Source: Mercurialis annua (lineage: Eukaryota; Streptophyta; Magnoliopsida; Malpighiales; Euphorbiaceae). From it: 64,000 nucleotides of DNA. A model generated the notes under the pieces. It was not told where the DNA came from. It searched no databases and saw only the letters and a program-made list of their open reading frames with translations. Each line of letters opens with the position of its first letter. The stretch's first letter is position 1. Of the stretch, positions 24,292 to 36,642 are shown piece after piece. The translations under genes and the position numbers were made by a program. Location of the stretch: positions 19,556,001-19,620,000 of the forward strand of contig NC_065576.1 in NCBI RefSeq assembly GCF_937616625.2, in the 5' to 3' direction.

Positions 24292-24382
24292 TGTATGATA
24301 TAAGAAAGGCTAGCTATGAGTGTTGGTACTATATTACCCATGCCCTAGCGCCGGTCAAGATTCATGAAAATGGGTCGTGACA
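24292..24382 (+). mobile_element. 91-bp remnant of another LTR end
   Basis: Matches the last ~90 bp of the LTR of the minus-strand chromovirus (reverse complement of 56907-57000), including TATGATATAAGAAAGGCTAG and the end TGACA at 24382. It is in plus orientation. It is probably what is left of an older LTR into which element 2 inserted before the left side was deleted. Confidence 0.8.
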
Positions 24383-26660
24383 AGTTTAAGCCAAACGTTT
24401 AAAACGTTACGAAACAAATCCTAGCGTTTCACCTTTTAGCTATTTAAGCCAAACGTTTAAAATGTTACGAAAACATATCTAAAATGTTAAAACGTTACGA
24501 AACAAATCCAAACGTTTCACCCTTTTAGCAATTTAAGCCTAACGTTTAATACATTACTAAACTTATCCATACGTTTAAAACGTTACGAAACAAATCCTAA
24601 TGTTTCACCTTTTTAGTGATATAAGCCAAACTTTAAAGACGCTATGAAACAAATCTTAACGTTTTACCTTTTTCGCAATTTAAGCCAAACATTTAAAACG
24701 TTACGAAACAAATCCAAATGTTTTAAACGTTAGTAAACAAATCTAAACGTTTAACCTTTATAGCGATTTAAGCTAAATATTTAAAACGTTACGAAACAAA
24801 TCTTGACTTTTAACCTTTTTAGCGATTTGAGCCAAACGTTTAAAACGTTACGAAACAAATCCAAACGTTTAAAATGTTAAGAAACAAATCCTAATGTTTC
24901 GCCTTTTTAGCAATTTAAGCCAAACGTTTAAAACGTTACGAAACAAATGCTAACGTTTTACCTTTTTAGCGATTTAAGCCAAACGTTTAAAAACATTACG
25001 AAACAAATCTTAATGTTTCACCTTTTTAGCGATTCAAGCCAAATGCTGTAAATGTTACAAAACAAATCCAAACGTTTAAAATGTTAAGAAACAAATCCTA
25101 ATGTTTCCCCTATTTAGCAATTTAAGCCAAACGATTAAAACGTTACAAAACAAATCCTAACGTTTCACTTTTTTAGCGATTTAAACTAAATGTTTAAAGC
25201 GTTACGAAAACAAATCCAATCGTTTAAAACGTTACGAAACAGATCAAAACGTTACACCTTTTTAGCCATTTAAGCAAAACGATTAAAATGTTACATAACA
25301 AATCATAATGTTTCACATTTTTAGCGATTTAAGCCAAACGTTTAAAACTTAACGAAACAAATCCAAACGTTTAAAACGTTACGAAACAAATCCAAACGTT
25401 TAAAACGTTACGAAACAAATCCTAATGTTTCACCTTTTTAGTGATTTAAGGGAAACGTTTATAGCGTTACGAAATAAATCTTAATGTTTCACCTTTTTAG
25501 CTATTTAAGCCAAACGTTTATAACGTTGCGAAACAAATCCAAACGTTTAAAATGCTAAGAAACAAATCCTAATGTTTCACCTTTTTAGAAATTTATGCCA
25601 AACGTTTAAAACGTTACGAATCAAATCCTAACGTTCACCTTTTTAGCGATTTAAGCCAAACATTTTAAAACATCACGAAGCAAATCTAAACATTTCTCCT
25701 TTTTAGTGATTTAAGCCAAATGTTTAAAATGTTACAAAACAAATCTAAACGTTTAAAACGTTAAGAAACAAATCCTAATGTTTCACCTTTTTAGCAATTT
25801 AAGCCAAACGTTTTAAACGTTACGAAACAAATCCTAACGTTTCACCTTATTAGCGATTTAAGACAAACGTTTAAAACGTTACGAAAACAAATCCAAACGT
25901 TTAAAACGTTAGGAAACAAATTCAAACTTTTCACCTTTTTTGCCATTTAAGCAAAACGATTAAAACGTTACGAAACAAATCATAATGTTTCACCTTTTTC
26001 GCGATTTAAGCCAAACGTTTAAAACGTTACGAAACAAATCCTAACGTTTCACCTTTTAAGCAATTTAAGCCAAACGTTTATAATGTTACGAAACAAATCT
26101 TAAGGTTTCACCTTTTTAGCGATTTAAGCCGAACGTTTAAAACGCTAATAAAAAAAGTCCAAACGTTTCCCCTTTTTAGCAATTTAAGCCAAACGTTTAA
26201 AATGTTATGAAACAAATCCTAACGTTTCACCTTTTTAGCGATTTAAGCCAATCATTTAAAACGTTACGAAAACAAATCCAAACGTTTAAAACGTTACGAA
26301 ACAAATCCAAACGTTTAACCTTTTTAGCGATTTAAGCCAAACGTTTAAAACGTTGCGAAACTTATCCAAACGTTTAAACCGTTATGAAACAAATCCTAAC
26401 ATTTTACCTTTTTCGCGATTTAAGCCAAACTTTGAAAACTGTATGAAATAAATCTTAACGTTTCACCTTTTTAGCGATTTAAGCTAAACATTTAAAACGT
26501 TACGAAACAAATCCAAATGTTTAAAACGTTACGAAACAAATCCAAATGTTTAAAACGTTACGAAACAAATATTAACGTTTAATCTTTTTAGCGATTTAAG
26601 CCAAACATTTAAATCGTTACGAAACAAATCTTTAATGTTTCACATTTTTAGCGATTTAAG
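24383..26660 (+). repeat. Satellite array block C
   Basis: 59-bp satellite with many extra half-A copies. The right end joins a Ty1/copia integrase fragment directly; the last satellite bases read through as a few extra codons on the minus strand (stop at 26640-26642). Confidence 0.95.
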
Positions 26661-27404
26661 TACCTCTATAAACAAGCTAGATTCATATTCAGTACCTCTG
26701 TCACTGCGAAATCTTTTGATTTTCTTATTGAATTGATTTTCAATTTCTGTAACAAATAACTTGAACATGTCAAGTGCATCACTTTTATTTTTCATCAAAT
26801 ACACTTGTGTAAAATCAGAACAATCGTCAATAAAAGTGATAAAATATCTTTTACCATTTCTGGTCAAGGTACCATAAAGTTCACATATATCAGAATGTAT
26901 TAAATTTATAGGTTCAGATTCTCTAACTACTGATTTATGTGAGTTTTTTGTTATCTTAGCTTGACTACATAATTCACATTTTTGAAACTCAGTTTGGTTC
27001 ATTTTAGGAATTAATCCTAGGGTACTCATATTGTTAATTATTCTTTTATTTACATGACAGAGTCTAGCGTGCCAAATATTAAAATCACAAACCATGTAAA
27101 TAGAAGCAACATCTTTATTAATAGTTTTAACATTCAACTTAAACATACCCTCACAAGCATAGCCCTTTCCCACAAAAATACCATTTCTAGTAATGGTGTA
27201 CATATCTCCTCCAATGGTTTGAAAAAATCCAGCTTTGTTGAGAAGATATCCAGACACCAAATTCTTTCTCATCATAGGAGTGTGCATCACATCCTTCAAG
27301 ATCAGTGTTTTTCCTTAAGTAAATTTCAGTTCAACACTTCCAATTCCAGCAACAGTAGTGGTGTGGGTATCACCTAGTAATACTTTCTTATCATCCACAG
27401 CAGT
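26640..27404 (-). pseudogene. copia integrase pseudogene, 3' truncated
   Basis: After a stop at 27315-27317, the frame 27299-26640 carries the GAG-pre-integrase and zinc-binding part (HARLCHVN, later CELC). The core follows with the first catalytic acid in HSDICELYG and the second in RSDRGTEYES. It ends before the third (Glu). The last six codons (KSLKM-stop) are satellite sequence, so the fragment is fused to the array at about 26660. It cannot be active. Confidence 0.88.
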
Positions 27405-27653
27405 TTATGTTTTGAACATAGCACGATCGTGGCAAACATGGCGATTAGCGCCCGTGTCAACCCACCAACCACTTGATCCACCAACAATGTTGATCTCAGC
27501 CATCATTTCTGTTATCATAGCCGTAAAAGGCTCTTCAGTCAAGTTAGCTTGTGGAGCAGTACTTGGCTTGTTCCGACACTTGCGTGCCATATGACCCGGT
27601 TTTCAACAGTTAAAGCATAGAAATGGTGGCAGGTCATTCTTAACAGGTGGTGC
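27405..27653 (-). pseudogene. copia zinc knuckle and protease pseudogene
   Basis: A CCHC zinc knuckle (C-x2-C-x4-H-x4-C, ending GHMARKC near 27580) carries a stop (27603-27605) where the glycine after the second Cys is usual. The aspartic protease active site follows as WWVDTGANRHVC, with the DTG triplet intact near 27450. A stop at 27405-27407 cuts it. The enzyme would process Gag-Pol. Confidence 0.85.
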
Positions 27654-28460
27654 CTATTTCACAATATGGTTCCTTGAAGGATTACCATTCTGGTTCGCTT
27701 TATTGCGATTCACATTTTGGTTTTGGTTCGAATTGCGATTCTGAATCTTAAAATTATTGCCATTAGGGTTCAGACTCATCGAACTAAACTTTCTTGTGTT
27801 GTTAGAAACAACCAACACTTCATCTTTTAGATCATGTTTTCTCGCCTCTTCCTCAATCCGAAGACGAGTGATCAAACTTTCCAGCGAGAACTCTTTTGTT
27901 TTGTGCCTGAGAGAATTCTTAAAGTCCCTCCACGAAGAAGGTAATTTGTCAATTAAAACAGCAACTTGAAATTGTTCATCAAGAACCATACCTTCGGAAA
28001 TGATCTCATGAGCTATTTTCTGCAATTCATGGGATTGCGCCTCGACAGATTTTTCATCACTCATTTGATATTTGAGGTAGCGGCTGACTGCATACTTTTT
28101 AGTCCCCGCCTCCTCGGTATCATATTTCTTTTGCAGTGCCTCCCAAGTTTCCTTTGCAGTCTTCCCATCATTTTAGTAATCATAGAGATCATCACTTAGT
28201 GCATTGAGAATAAAATTCTTGCACAAGTAATCATTCGCCATCCACTGTTGAAGTTCACCGTTCTGTTTTTCCTTTTCTTCCTCCTCGGCAGTTTCATCAA
28301 CGACAAGCATTGCCATTGTCAAAACAGAAACCACCTTCTTGATGGTTAGGAATAATTCAGTCTTTTGTTTCCACCTTTTGAAATGCAAGCCTTCAAACCG
28401 GAATGGTTTGTTGGCATCAACAATAGAAGAACCGTAGGTAGCAACATCATCGGTATTCAT
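27654..28460 (-). pseudogene. copia gag (capsid) pseudogene
   Basis: It starts MNTDDVATYG at 28460. The FEGLHFKRWKQK stretch is the usual N-terminal part of plant copia Gag. The UBN2-type middle (SRYLKYQMSDEKSVEAQ through LIDKLPSSW) follows, then an Asn/Gln-rich linker. Stops at 28173-28175 and 27654-27656 break it; the frame does not shift. The protein would form the virus-like particle shell. Confidence 0.85.
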
Positions 28461-29084
28461 GGCAGCAATTGTAAAGAGACACGTCTAAAAATTGTTGGAA
28501 CAATTGCTAAAACTGAACAGGAATACGACGAGGCTGAGTCGCGGACTAGGTCGCTCTCTTTTAGACGTTTCGGGGCATAGCTCGGTGGTCAAAGCTGACT
28601 AGCAACCGCGACGTCCCTAGGATAAAATAACCGAAAATATACTGCTCTCACTGCACTGTGAAAGCAGCTCTGTAAACACTTTCTGAGTATTGCTCTTTTG
28701 CTTATTTCTGTGTTTTTTGAAATGGAAGAAGGGATTAGTATTTATAGGCTGGAGGAAAAGAGTTGTTGAGACAATCATAAAGATGGAACATAAATACTGA
28801 AAACGTTTTTGATAATAATTGTTTACAACAGTCAAAAACGTATGAGCAGTTCAAAGGTTTTACAAAATAAAATTATTTATGTATCAAAAATTAATAGTGC
28901 CAACTAAACCACCCAACCTAGACCAGACCGGGCCGGACGGACGGTGCGCGTGTGGTAAATACGGTAGGATGTAACTCCTAACCCGTTCACAAAATTGGGT
29001 ACCCCTTGGGGCCCAAACCCAAATGAGAAATTCCAAGTTAATAAACTCAATTACTTGAGTTCTCTTAAGCAATGTGGGACAACA
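28461..29084 (-). repeat. 5' LTR and leader of the copia element
   Basis: On the minus strand it starts TGTTGTCCCACATTGCTTAA at 29084, a common opening for plant copia LTRs. A TATAAATA box lies at 28739-28746 and the gag start at 28460. The LTR/leader boundary and primer-binding site were not located, so the inner edge is uncertain. Confidence 0.65.
28739..28746 (-). promoter_or_regulatory. TATA box of the copia LTR
   Basis: TATAAATA on the minus strand (CCTATAAATAC context), placed as expected for the U3/R border. Confidence 0.65.
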
Positions 29085-30266
29085 CATAAACTCTCCATAT
29101 TCTCATTTCAAATAACAAGGCACTTCTTTTTTATTTTATTTTCCAAATTCAATTAATTTCAACAACAAGTTTAAAGAGAAATCATTAATTCCTTAGCCAA
29201 ACATATTTTACTAATGAATAAGGAACCAACGAACATGAATGGTCACAGTAAAAGGAAAACATGCAATTAATCAATTTATAACTCTTTTTATTAGATAAAG
29301 AGGAACCCAAGCCCAAATGAATGTTCAATGGAATAGAACCTAATTTTTCCGCCAAAATCATCATCTTCTTCAATGATGAAATCACAGTTCACTGAACCAC
29401 AACCAAGAACAACCCATTGTTTTTTTAACACATAAACAACCTGAGTAAACATAACTACCACGGTATCACTCATGATCAATAATCATAGTTAAAGAACGTA
29501 TCAAGGCAACCGGCAACAAAAAAACTGAATTCCCGCAAGAAACCACAACAAAGGAATGGCAAATCAAATCATTAAGGAAGAACATAATAACATCAGAAAT
29601 CAGAGAACGATTCGGCAGCAATGAACAAGATTCTTCATCCATAAACCATGCAACAAGAGATCACGGAGACAACGAAAGCAAGAGGATAGAATGTACCGAT
29701 TAGTAAATGATGAACGATTACGCCTTACCGGATTCCATTGATCGATTTGGACAGATGGAAAATGAAAACGAACTCACCACAACGCTATGATAAAGAACAT
29801 ACAAAATTATGAACAGACAAGCGAGAATAATGAACAAATACAATTGAAAGAGACCAATGAAGCTTACCTATGATTTGCAGAGAACGAGAGGGAGATTTAG
29901 GATAGTAATGTTTGGGTGAATTTGAGGTGATAATGTCGGCTAGGGTTTGAGAGATTGATGAGGAATTAATTAGGGTTTAGAAACTTAAATAGCTAAGGAA
30001 ATAAGAACAGGTGCTACAGCTGAATGCGAAACCAGTTCTCAATTCCTATGGCTAAATTAACAATTGCATAACATAACTTTGCATGGGCTACACTTTGCAT
30101 TTGTATGGGCCTAACTTTGCATGGGCTTAATATATTTAAGTAATATATGGTCAACCTACTCAACCCAATGAACATGATTCGAACCGCGAATGAATGAACG
30201 GACGACTCAAATTTTTGCCGAAAGCTCGACGGAAAATGTTTTTTTTAAAAAATACAGGATAATACA
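29085..30266 (-). mobile_element. 5' portion of a Ty3/gypsy-type LTR, minus orientation
   Basis: Minus-strand start TGTATTATCCTGTATTTTTT at 30266 resembles the TGTAAT starts of the other LTRs. It has a TATTTAAG box (29984-29991) and G|GTAAG donor (at 29867), 124 bp apart, as in the other subfamilies. The rest of the LTR is absent: the intact start of the copia LTR abuts at 29084/29085. The copia element therefore inserted here, and the far side was later deleted. Confidence 0.75.
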
Positions 30267-31275
30267 TTCAAGAAACAAATCGAAACGTTTCACCTTTTTA
30301 GTGATTTATGCCAAACGTTTAAAACGTTACGAAACTTATCCAAATGTTTAAAACGTTACGAAACTTATCGAAACGTATAAAACGTTACGAAACAAATCCT
30401 AACGTTTCACCTTTTTAGCAATTTAAGATAAACGTTTAAAACGTTAAGAAATAAATTTTAACATTTCACCTTTTTAGCGATTTAAGCCAAACGTTTAAAA
30501 CATTACAAAACAAATCCAAATATTTAAAACGTTACGAAACAAATCCTAACATTTCACCGTTTTAGCGATTTAAGCCAAACATTTAAAACGTTACGAAACA
30601 AATTTTTATGTTTCACCTTTTTAGCGATTTAAGCCAAACGTTTAAAATGTTACGAAACAAATGAAAGAGTATAAAACGTTACAAAACAAATCCTAACGTT
30701 TCCACTTTTTAGCTACTTAAGCCAAACGTAACGTTATGAAACAAATCCAAATGTTTCACCCTTTAACAGATTTAAGCCAAACGTTTAACACATTACGAAA
30801 CAAATCCAAACGTTTAAAATGTTACGAAAAAAATCCTAACGTTTAACCTTTTTATCGATTTGAGCCAAACATAACGAAACAAATCCTAACGTTTTACCTT
30901 TTTTATAATTTAAGCCAAACGTTTAAAACGTAACAAAACAAATTCTAACGTCTCTCCCTTTTAGCGGTTTAAGCCAAACGTTTAAAACGTTACGAAAACA
31001 AATCCAAAAGGTTTCACCTTTTTAGCGATTTAAGCCAAACGTTTAAAACTTTACGAAAAAAACGCAAAAGTTTAAAACGATATGAAACAAATTTTAATGT
31101 TTCACCTTTTTAGCGATTTAAGCCAAACGTTGAAAATGGTACGAAACAAATGCAAAAGTTTATAACGTTACGAAACAAATCCTTACGTTTCACCGTGTTT
31201 GCTATTTAAGCCAAACGTTTAAAACGTTACGAAATAAATCCAAACGTTTAAAAGGTTACGAAACGAATCTTAACG
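30267..31275 (+). repeat. Satellite array block D
   Basis: 59-bp satellite in the usual orientation, with no other feature. Confidence 0.95.
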
Positions 31276-32033
31276 TATATCTAGATTCCGATACTATTGA
31301 CCCCAAGTCACTAACCACATCCGAATCCCGGATCTATCATTTCGCGCCGTCTCTGGGAACTCCTAAAACAAATTTCACTAATCAGCTTCGACGATGGCGG
31401 ATGCGAGAAAGGACGACACGAGACAAGCGGCCAAGGAGAAAGGCACCTTACCCGGTGGATCCGAAGTATCGGCCGAAGACAATCCCTGGACCCCCATAAC
31501 TCTAGGAGCAACCGGAAGATCAGGAATCTTTTTCCAAGGCTTCGGAAGTCCGACTCCCACTCCTGAAGACGGAACCAGTCAGGACTTCCAGTAGGCCATG
31601 GGTCGCATGATGGGGCAATGAGGTGTTTCAAAGAAGAAGTGGCCACGATGGTCGAAGAAGCGACTAAATGAATCAGGTCTCAAACTACCAATAGCAAGAA
31701 TCGAAGTTCGACCGAGAAACGGACGAGCAGAAAAGATAAGACACCCCAAACGATAGACATTCCATATGGGAAGGATCCAGAAGTAGTTACGGTGGAAGAT
31801 AGGGAGAAGGAAAAAACTGACTTGCCCACCCCCAGATGATTAAAGATAGGAACAGACGGCGTAGACTTGAAGGAGGTTCAAAGGCTCATGTCGAAAGCGA
31901 TGCAAAAAGCGGCTGAAGAAAAGTCAAGCGAGCACATCCAGGCCAGCAACATGAAGGACGGAAAGTCACCCTTATGAGTGAGCATGCTGTCCGAGAAATG
32001 GCCACAGACTCAATATACCTAACTTTGATATTT
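31276..32033 (+). mobile_element. Fragment of a Tat/Athila-type Ty3/gypsy element (LTR tail, leader, gag start)
   Basis: GC-richer than its surroundings. GCGCCGTCTCTGGGAA at 31344-31359 is close to the primer-site/leader motif (GGCGCCGTCTGTGGGAA) of plant non-chromovirus gypsy elements. About 65 bp of possible LTR end precedes it. It then runs into a gag-like frame from ATG 31394. Both ends join satellite directly with no visible target duplication, so it is a deletion remnant or captured fragment. Confidence 0.55.
31394..32033 (+). pseudogene. gag N-terminal fragment (Tat/Athila-like)
   Basis: A 66-residue frame starts MADARKDDTRQAAKEKG at 31394 and stops at 31592-31594. After it, hydrophilic Lys/Glu-rich coding-like sequence continues with stops and shifts (for example around 31860-31960). 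The assignment rests on position just downstream of the leader motif and on composition; no conserved Gag core is seen. Confidence 0.45.
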
Positions 32034-33175
32034 TCTAACGTTACGAAACAAATCCTAACATTTCGCCTCTTTGTTTATTTAAGCCAAACGTTTAAAACAT
32101 TACAAATCAAATCCAAACGTTTCACCTTTTTAGCGTTTTAAGCCACATGTTTAGAATATTACGAAACAAATCTTAATGTTTCGACTTTTTAGCGATTTAA
32201 GGCAAAGGTTTAAAACGTTATGAAACAAATCCAAACGTTTAACACATTACGAAACAAATCCTAACGCTTCACCTTTCTAGCGATTTACGCCAAACGTTTA
32301 AAACGTTACAAAACAAATTCTAACGTTTCACCTTTTTAGCTATTTAAGACAAACGATTAATACGTTACCAAATAAATCCAAACGTTCCAAACGTTACAAA
32401 ACAAATCCAAACTTTAAAACGTTACGAAACAAATCCAGACATTTAAAACATTACGAAACAAATCCAAACATTAAACCTTTTTACCGATTTAAGCCAAAAA
32501 ATGAAAATGTTTCGAAAAAAATCAAAACATTTATAACGTTACCAAACAAATCCTAACGTTTCACCTTTTTAGCGATTTAAGCCAAATGTTTAAAACGTTA
32601 AGAAACAAATCCAAACGTTTTATCATTTTAGTGATTTAAGTCAAACGATTAAAGCGTTACGAAAACAAATTCAAACGAATCACCTTTTTAGCGATATAAG
32701 CCAAACGTTTAAAGCGTTACGAAATTAATCCAAACATTTAAATCGGAATGAAACAAATTCAAACGATTAAAACGTTACGAAACAAATCCTAACATTTCTC
32801 CTTTTTAGCGATTTAAGCCAAACGTTTAATACGTTACGAAACAAATCCAAACATTTAAAACGTTACAAAACAAATCCAAACGTTTAAAACGTTATGAAAA
32901 AATCCAAACATTTAAAACATTATGAAAGAAATCCAAACATTTAAAACGTTGCGAAACAAATCCAAACGTTTTACTTTTTTAGTAATTTACGCAAAATGTT
33001 TAAAACGTTACGAAATAAATCTAAATGTTTCACATTTTTAGCGATTTAAACCAAACATTTAAAACGTAACGAAACAAATCCAAACGTTAAGAAAAAAATC
33101 CTACCATTTCACCTTTTTAGCAATTTAAGGCAAACTTTTAAAACGTTACGAAACAAATCCTCACGTTTCACCTTT
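32034..33175 (+). repeat. Satellite array block E
   Basis: 59-bp satellite, ending in the TTT target duplication of the CACTA element. Confidence 0.95.
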
Positions 33176-33287
33176 CACTACTAAAAAACATCGTTTTAGC
33201 GACGGATTTTAGTGACGGATCTAAAATCCGTCGCTATTTCTTTGATTAGCGACTTTCCGTCGCTAAAGTTGGCGGGAGTAGTCCCGC

Positions 33288-36157
33288 TGTAATACCCCGT
33301 AAAATTTTACATTTTATTACATTTAAATTCCGACATTTTTCCCGGTCGTTTTGAAGTAATTTCGATATTAGTGGCTTGGTTCGAGTTGTTTGGTTTGGGT
33401 GTGATTTATTGGTTTAACCAATTATATTTTTTTAAATCAAAAAAATAAAAAAAAAAATTTATTTCATTCATTCCCGTTCGGGAATTGGAATTCCCGAACG
33501 GGAATCTCATTTTTGGCCTGGTCTCGTTCGAGACCAGGCATTCCCGAACGGGAATCATGGCCTGAAAGGCCATTCCCGTTCGGGAATCACATCAGCCCAT
33601 GGACCCTTCCGTGTGGCCCTTTTCGATCTCATTTACGGCTCACTTCCCTACGTTATTTTAAGTCGATCTCTTCATAGAAAACCTAGATCGCACTGCAATC
33701 TAACCCTAGCCACTCTCCTTTCGTTCTTTCGCTGAGTATCGAATCCGTAATCATCCTCCAAAGATCGCTGTTCAGTAAGTGTTTTAAATTCCTTTGATTT
33801 TCAGATTTCATGCTTTGAACACACTTTGGTTTTCTGATCCGTGTGAGTTCGTTTCTAGATCGAAACTGATTCCGTTTCATCTCAGACGTTCTAGACTCCC
33901 GTATCTTCGATTCCCTATCTCGGTTTTGTTAAACGGTACGTTATCGATCTCGTTTCAATCGCCGTACGGTTTCCGTTTTAAAGCTTTGTGTAATCTGTTT
34001 CTTACTTTCTTAGTTTCTGCCGAATGCTTTCTTCTTCTTTTGGCTTGATTTTTGCTAAGATCATGATTGCGAATCATGGAATGTTAGTTAGTTGTATTTA
34101 GCTCTCGGTTTTGGATTGATTCCATCGATTTGGATCCATCGTTATTTGACGGTTCTTGGTTGTGTTCTTTTAATTAGAAACAGTGTGTGTTAATGCTATG
34201 TTTATCTTATTTATTGCTTTAGGATTATGTTTGATAGCTTGCAAAAGTAATTTGGTTGAATTTGGTGAGGAAACATTAAGATTAGAATTGGTTTTTGGCT
34301 TTTGATTTTGTTCTCTGTTCATGGAGAAAGGGTGGCGGGGATTTGTTTTTTCAAAACAAAGGAGATGGTTAATTAACCATTCAAATCACCAAAATGTTTT
34401 AGCTAAATCAAATAAATGCTTGAAGTTGCACTTTATTTAACAATTTGCTTTCATTCGGTTTTTGTAAATTTAATTATTAGAACGATAGTTTTTATTAAAT
34501 TAAGCTAATATAATTACTCGGGTAATTATATTTAACTTTGATTTTCGATTTGGTATAATTTTGGCTAAATTACAATTTGGCCCCTGAACTTAATTTGTAA
34601 TTTAATTAAATGGATTCTTGGTTGGTTACTTCATATTTTATTTTATTTATAAAACAAGAGCTAATAATCGATTTTGAATATCAAATTGGCTAAAATACAA
34701 TTTAGTCCCTAATTGGTAAAAGTACAGTTTAGTCCCTAAAACTTTTATTCACTTAAAATGATTAAGTTTTGATTTGTAACTTGGGTTACTTAGAATTGAA
34801 GTTATTGAGTTCCGCTTTTAAAATGGATTATTATTTACTAATTTATTTTATAAATATAAACTTGGGTTTATATTTGATAAACGTTTTGAGTCGGATTAGA
34901 CTTGGGTCATCCGACAAGTGAGGTTAGCTTGGTAGTTTGTGATAACTCGGCTAACCCACTATTTGGAAAATTATTTATTATTTAAAGTTATTAAATAATA
35001 TTTATAATTGGATTTTAAGCGGGAACTCAATAGACTTATTTAAATTGGGCTTTATTACCTAATGGGTATTATTTGTGTGTGCTTTGGATTGTTTATTCCG
35101 ACATGTTAATTGTGCTAGTCCTATGTGGTGTCTAGTACTCCCTAGAGTTAGGGTCTGTTTTTAATAATTATTTTATTTGTCTAGACCCGTCTATTGTTCG
35201 TGCTCCAGAGGCGAACCAGGATTAGTTGCTTGCCGGTATTCACGTGGATTAGCAAGCAGTGAGTTTATATTTACTATTTACCGCTTTATTAAGTAAATTG
35301 TTATTTTAATATTAAATATATATACTGTACGTATATTTCGAACTGTTTTTATATTATGGCTCTTAGTTGGAACGTGCTACCTAATGGGCATCATTAGGAC
35401 TGCGTGCGCACCGGTAAAGATCTGGAAAAGGTAATTATGGTAATGTGGTAACTCGGTGTGAGCATAGCTCTCGGGACCAAGTAGAGTAACTCGGTGTAGC
35501 TCGGCTCTCGGGACTCTGGTATAAGTGTGGTCAGTGGTAACTCGGTGTAGCTCAGCTCTCGGGACCAGACCTATTGGATTATGTTATTTATGTAGAATTG
35601 TGGATTAGGGTTCCAACTATTATTCGTAATATTGTTATTAAATGCTTTAAACGTTTTAAAGGTTTTCCACTTAATAAATGTAGATAGTGGTATGAACTCA
35701 TCTCAGTATATCTGACCCCGTTGTTTTCCCAATTTTCCCCAGGGTTATGATCTGAGAGAGTCTGGTGATCTCCGCATTTACTTTTCCTCGGAGGTTCCAT
35801 TTATTTTAGTAGAACTGTAGAACTGTTTTATTCTTAGACCGCAGTAGTAACTAGACGTCTTTATTATTATTATTTATTTTGTCGGATTGGTTCGACTGGT
35901 AATATTGCTCTGGCATGCTGTATTATTTACATTAATTCATGATGAATCTATTTTAGACTCGGAGTTGATAAAGCATGTTATTTTAATTATTGAATATTAT
36001 ATCTGTTAGTTTTAGGCTGAAGTCTCGGTTGCCCCCGAGCATTGGTTTTCTGCAGGTTTATGTGTTTATGTGATAAATGAAAGGCTAGCTACGGGTTTCG
36101 GTACTACATTACCCATACCCTAGCGCCGGTCGCGATTCATGAAAATGGGTCGTGACA
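33288..36157 (+). mobile_element. Solo LTR nested in the CACTA element
   Basis: TGTAATACCCCGTAAAA to CGTGACA, 2870 bp, with no interior. Flanks are CCCGC (33283-33287) and CCCGT (36158-36162), a 5-bp target duplication with one change. It arose by LTR-LTR recombination of a full element. U3 has its own palindromes (ATTCCCGTTCGGGAAT-type arms at 33471-33590, GCCTGGTCTCG pairing across TT). A predicted donor at 33775, CTGAC, and acceptor ending 35742 match the other LTRs. Confidence 0.92.
33775..35742 (+). other. Putative intron inside the solo LTR
   Basis: Donor CA|GTAAGT at 33775, acceptor TTTTCCCCAG|G ending 35742, branch-like CTGAC about 26-30 bp upstream. The spacing to the TTATTTTAAG box near 33653 matches the other subfamilies. 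Confidence 0.5.
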
Positions 36158-36642
36158 CCCGTCAATTATTTTGATAAAATTTAGCGACGGATTTTAAAAT
36201 CTGTCGCTAATTATTGGAGGGAATACTCCCGCCTTTTATTTTCCGCAATTAGCGACGAATTTTAAAATCCGTCGCTAAATTACGCCTTTTGCGACGGAAT
36301 TTAGAGACAGATTTCAAATCCATCGCTAATTTTCACTGTCAAAGAAATTTTAAAAGGTCTCAAATATTATTTAAGATAGTATTAAATAACAAATAGTTAT
36401 TAAATTTATATTATTTCAATATAACGTTTTTATTTATAAATAATTATTAAAGCTTATTTATGAAATAATAATTACATATTATTTATTTATTTAAACTATA
36501 TAAATATTTTCAAAAATTATTAATTAAAAAACAATTATCTTAGAATGCGGGATTAAATTATGGAAACAAATATTTGTTGTTTTTAGTTACATTTAAGTAT
36601 AATATACATAAATATATAACATGAATATGAGCTGGTTTAGGT

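Larger units (their letters stand above)
26661..29084 (-). mobile_element. 5' part of a decayed Ty1/copia retrotransposon
   Basis: Minus-strand order is LTR plus leader (29084 to about 28461), gag, zinc knuckle, protease, GAG-pre-integrase and integrase core. It is cut before the third integrase acid; RT, RNase H and the 3' LTR are missing. Protease before integrase before RT is the copia order. All pieces are in one frame, broken by in-frame stops only (28173-28175, 27654-27656, 27603-27605, 27405-27407, 27315-27317). It sits inside the broken LTR at 29085-30266. Confidence 0.9.

Noticed and set aside
24292..24382. Possible target-duplication product or second terminus of element 2
   Set aside because: It matches the end of a different LTR type, so it is a remnant of another element.
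29185..29479. Small minus-strand ORFs (29185-29385, 29291-29479)
   Set aside because: They lie in the decayed LTR fragment and resemble no protein.
31311..31646. Minus-strand ORFs (31311-31646, 31378-31560) over the gag fragment
   Set aside because: Shadow frames of GC-rich plus-strand coding sequence; the leader motif and ATG at 31394 favour the plus strand.
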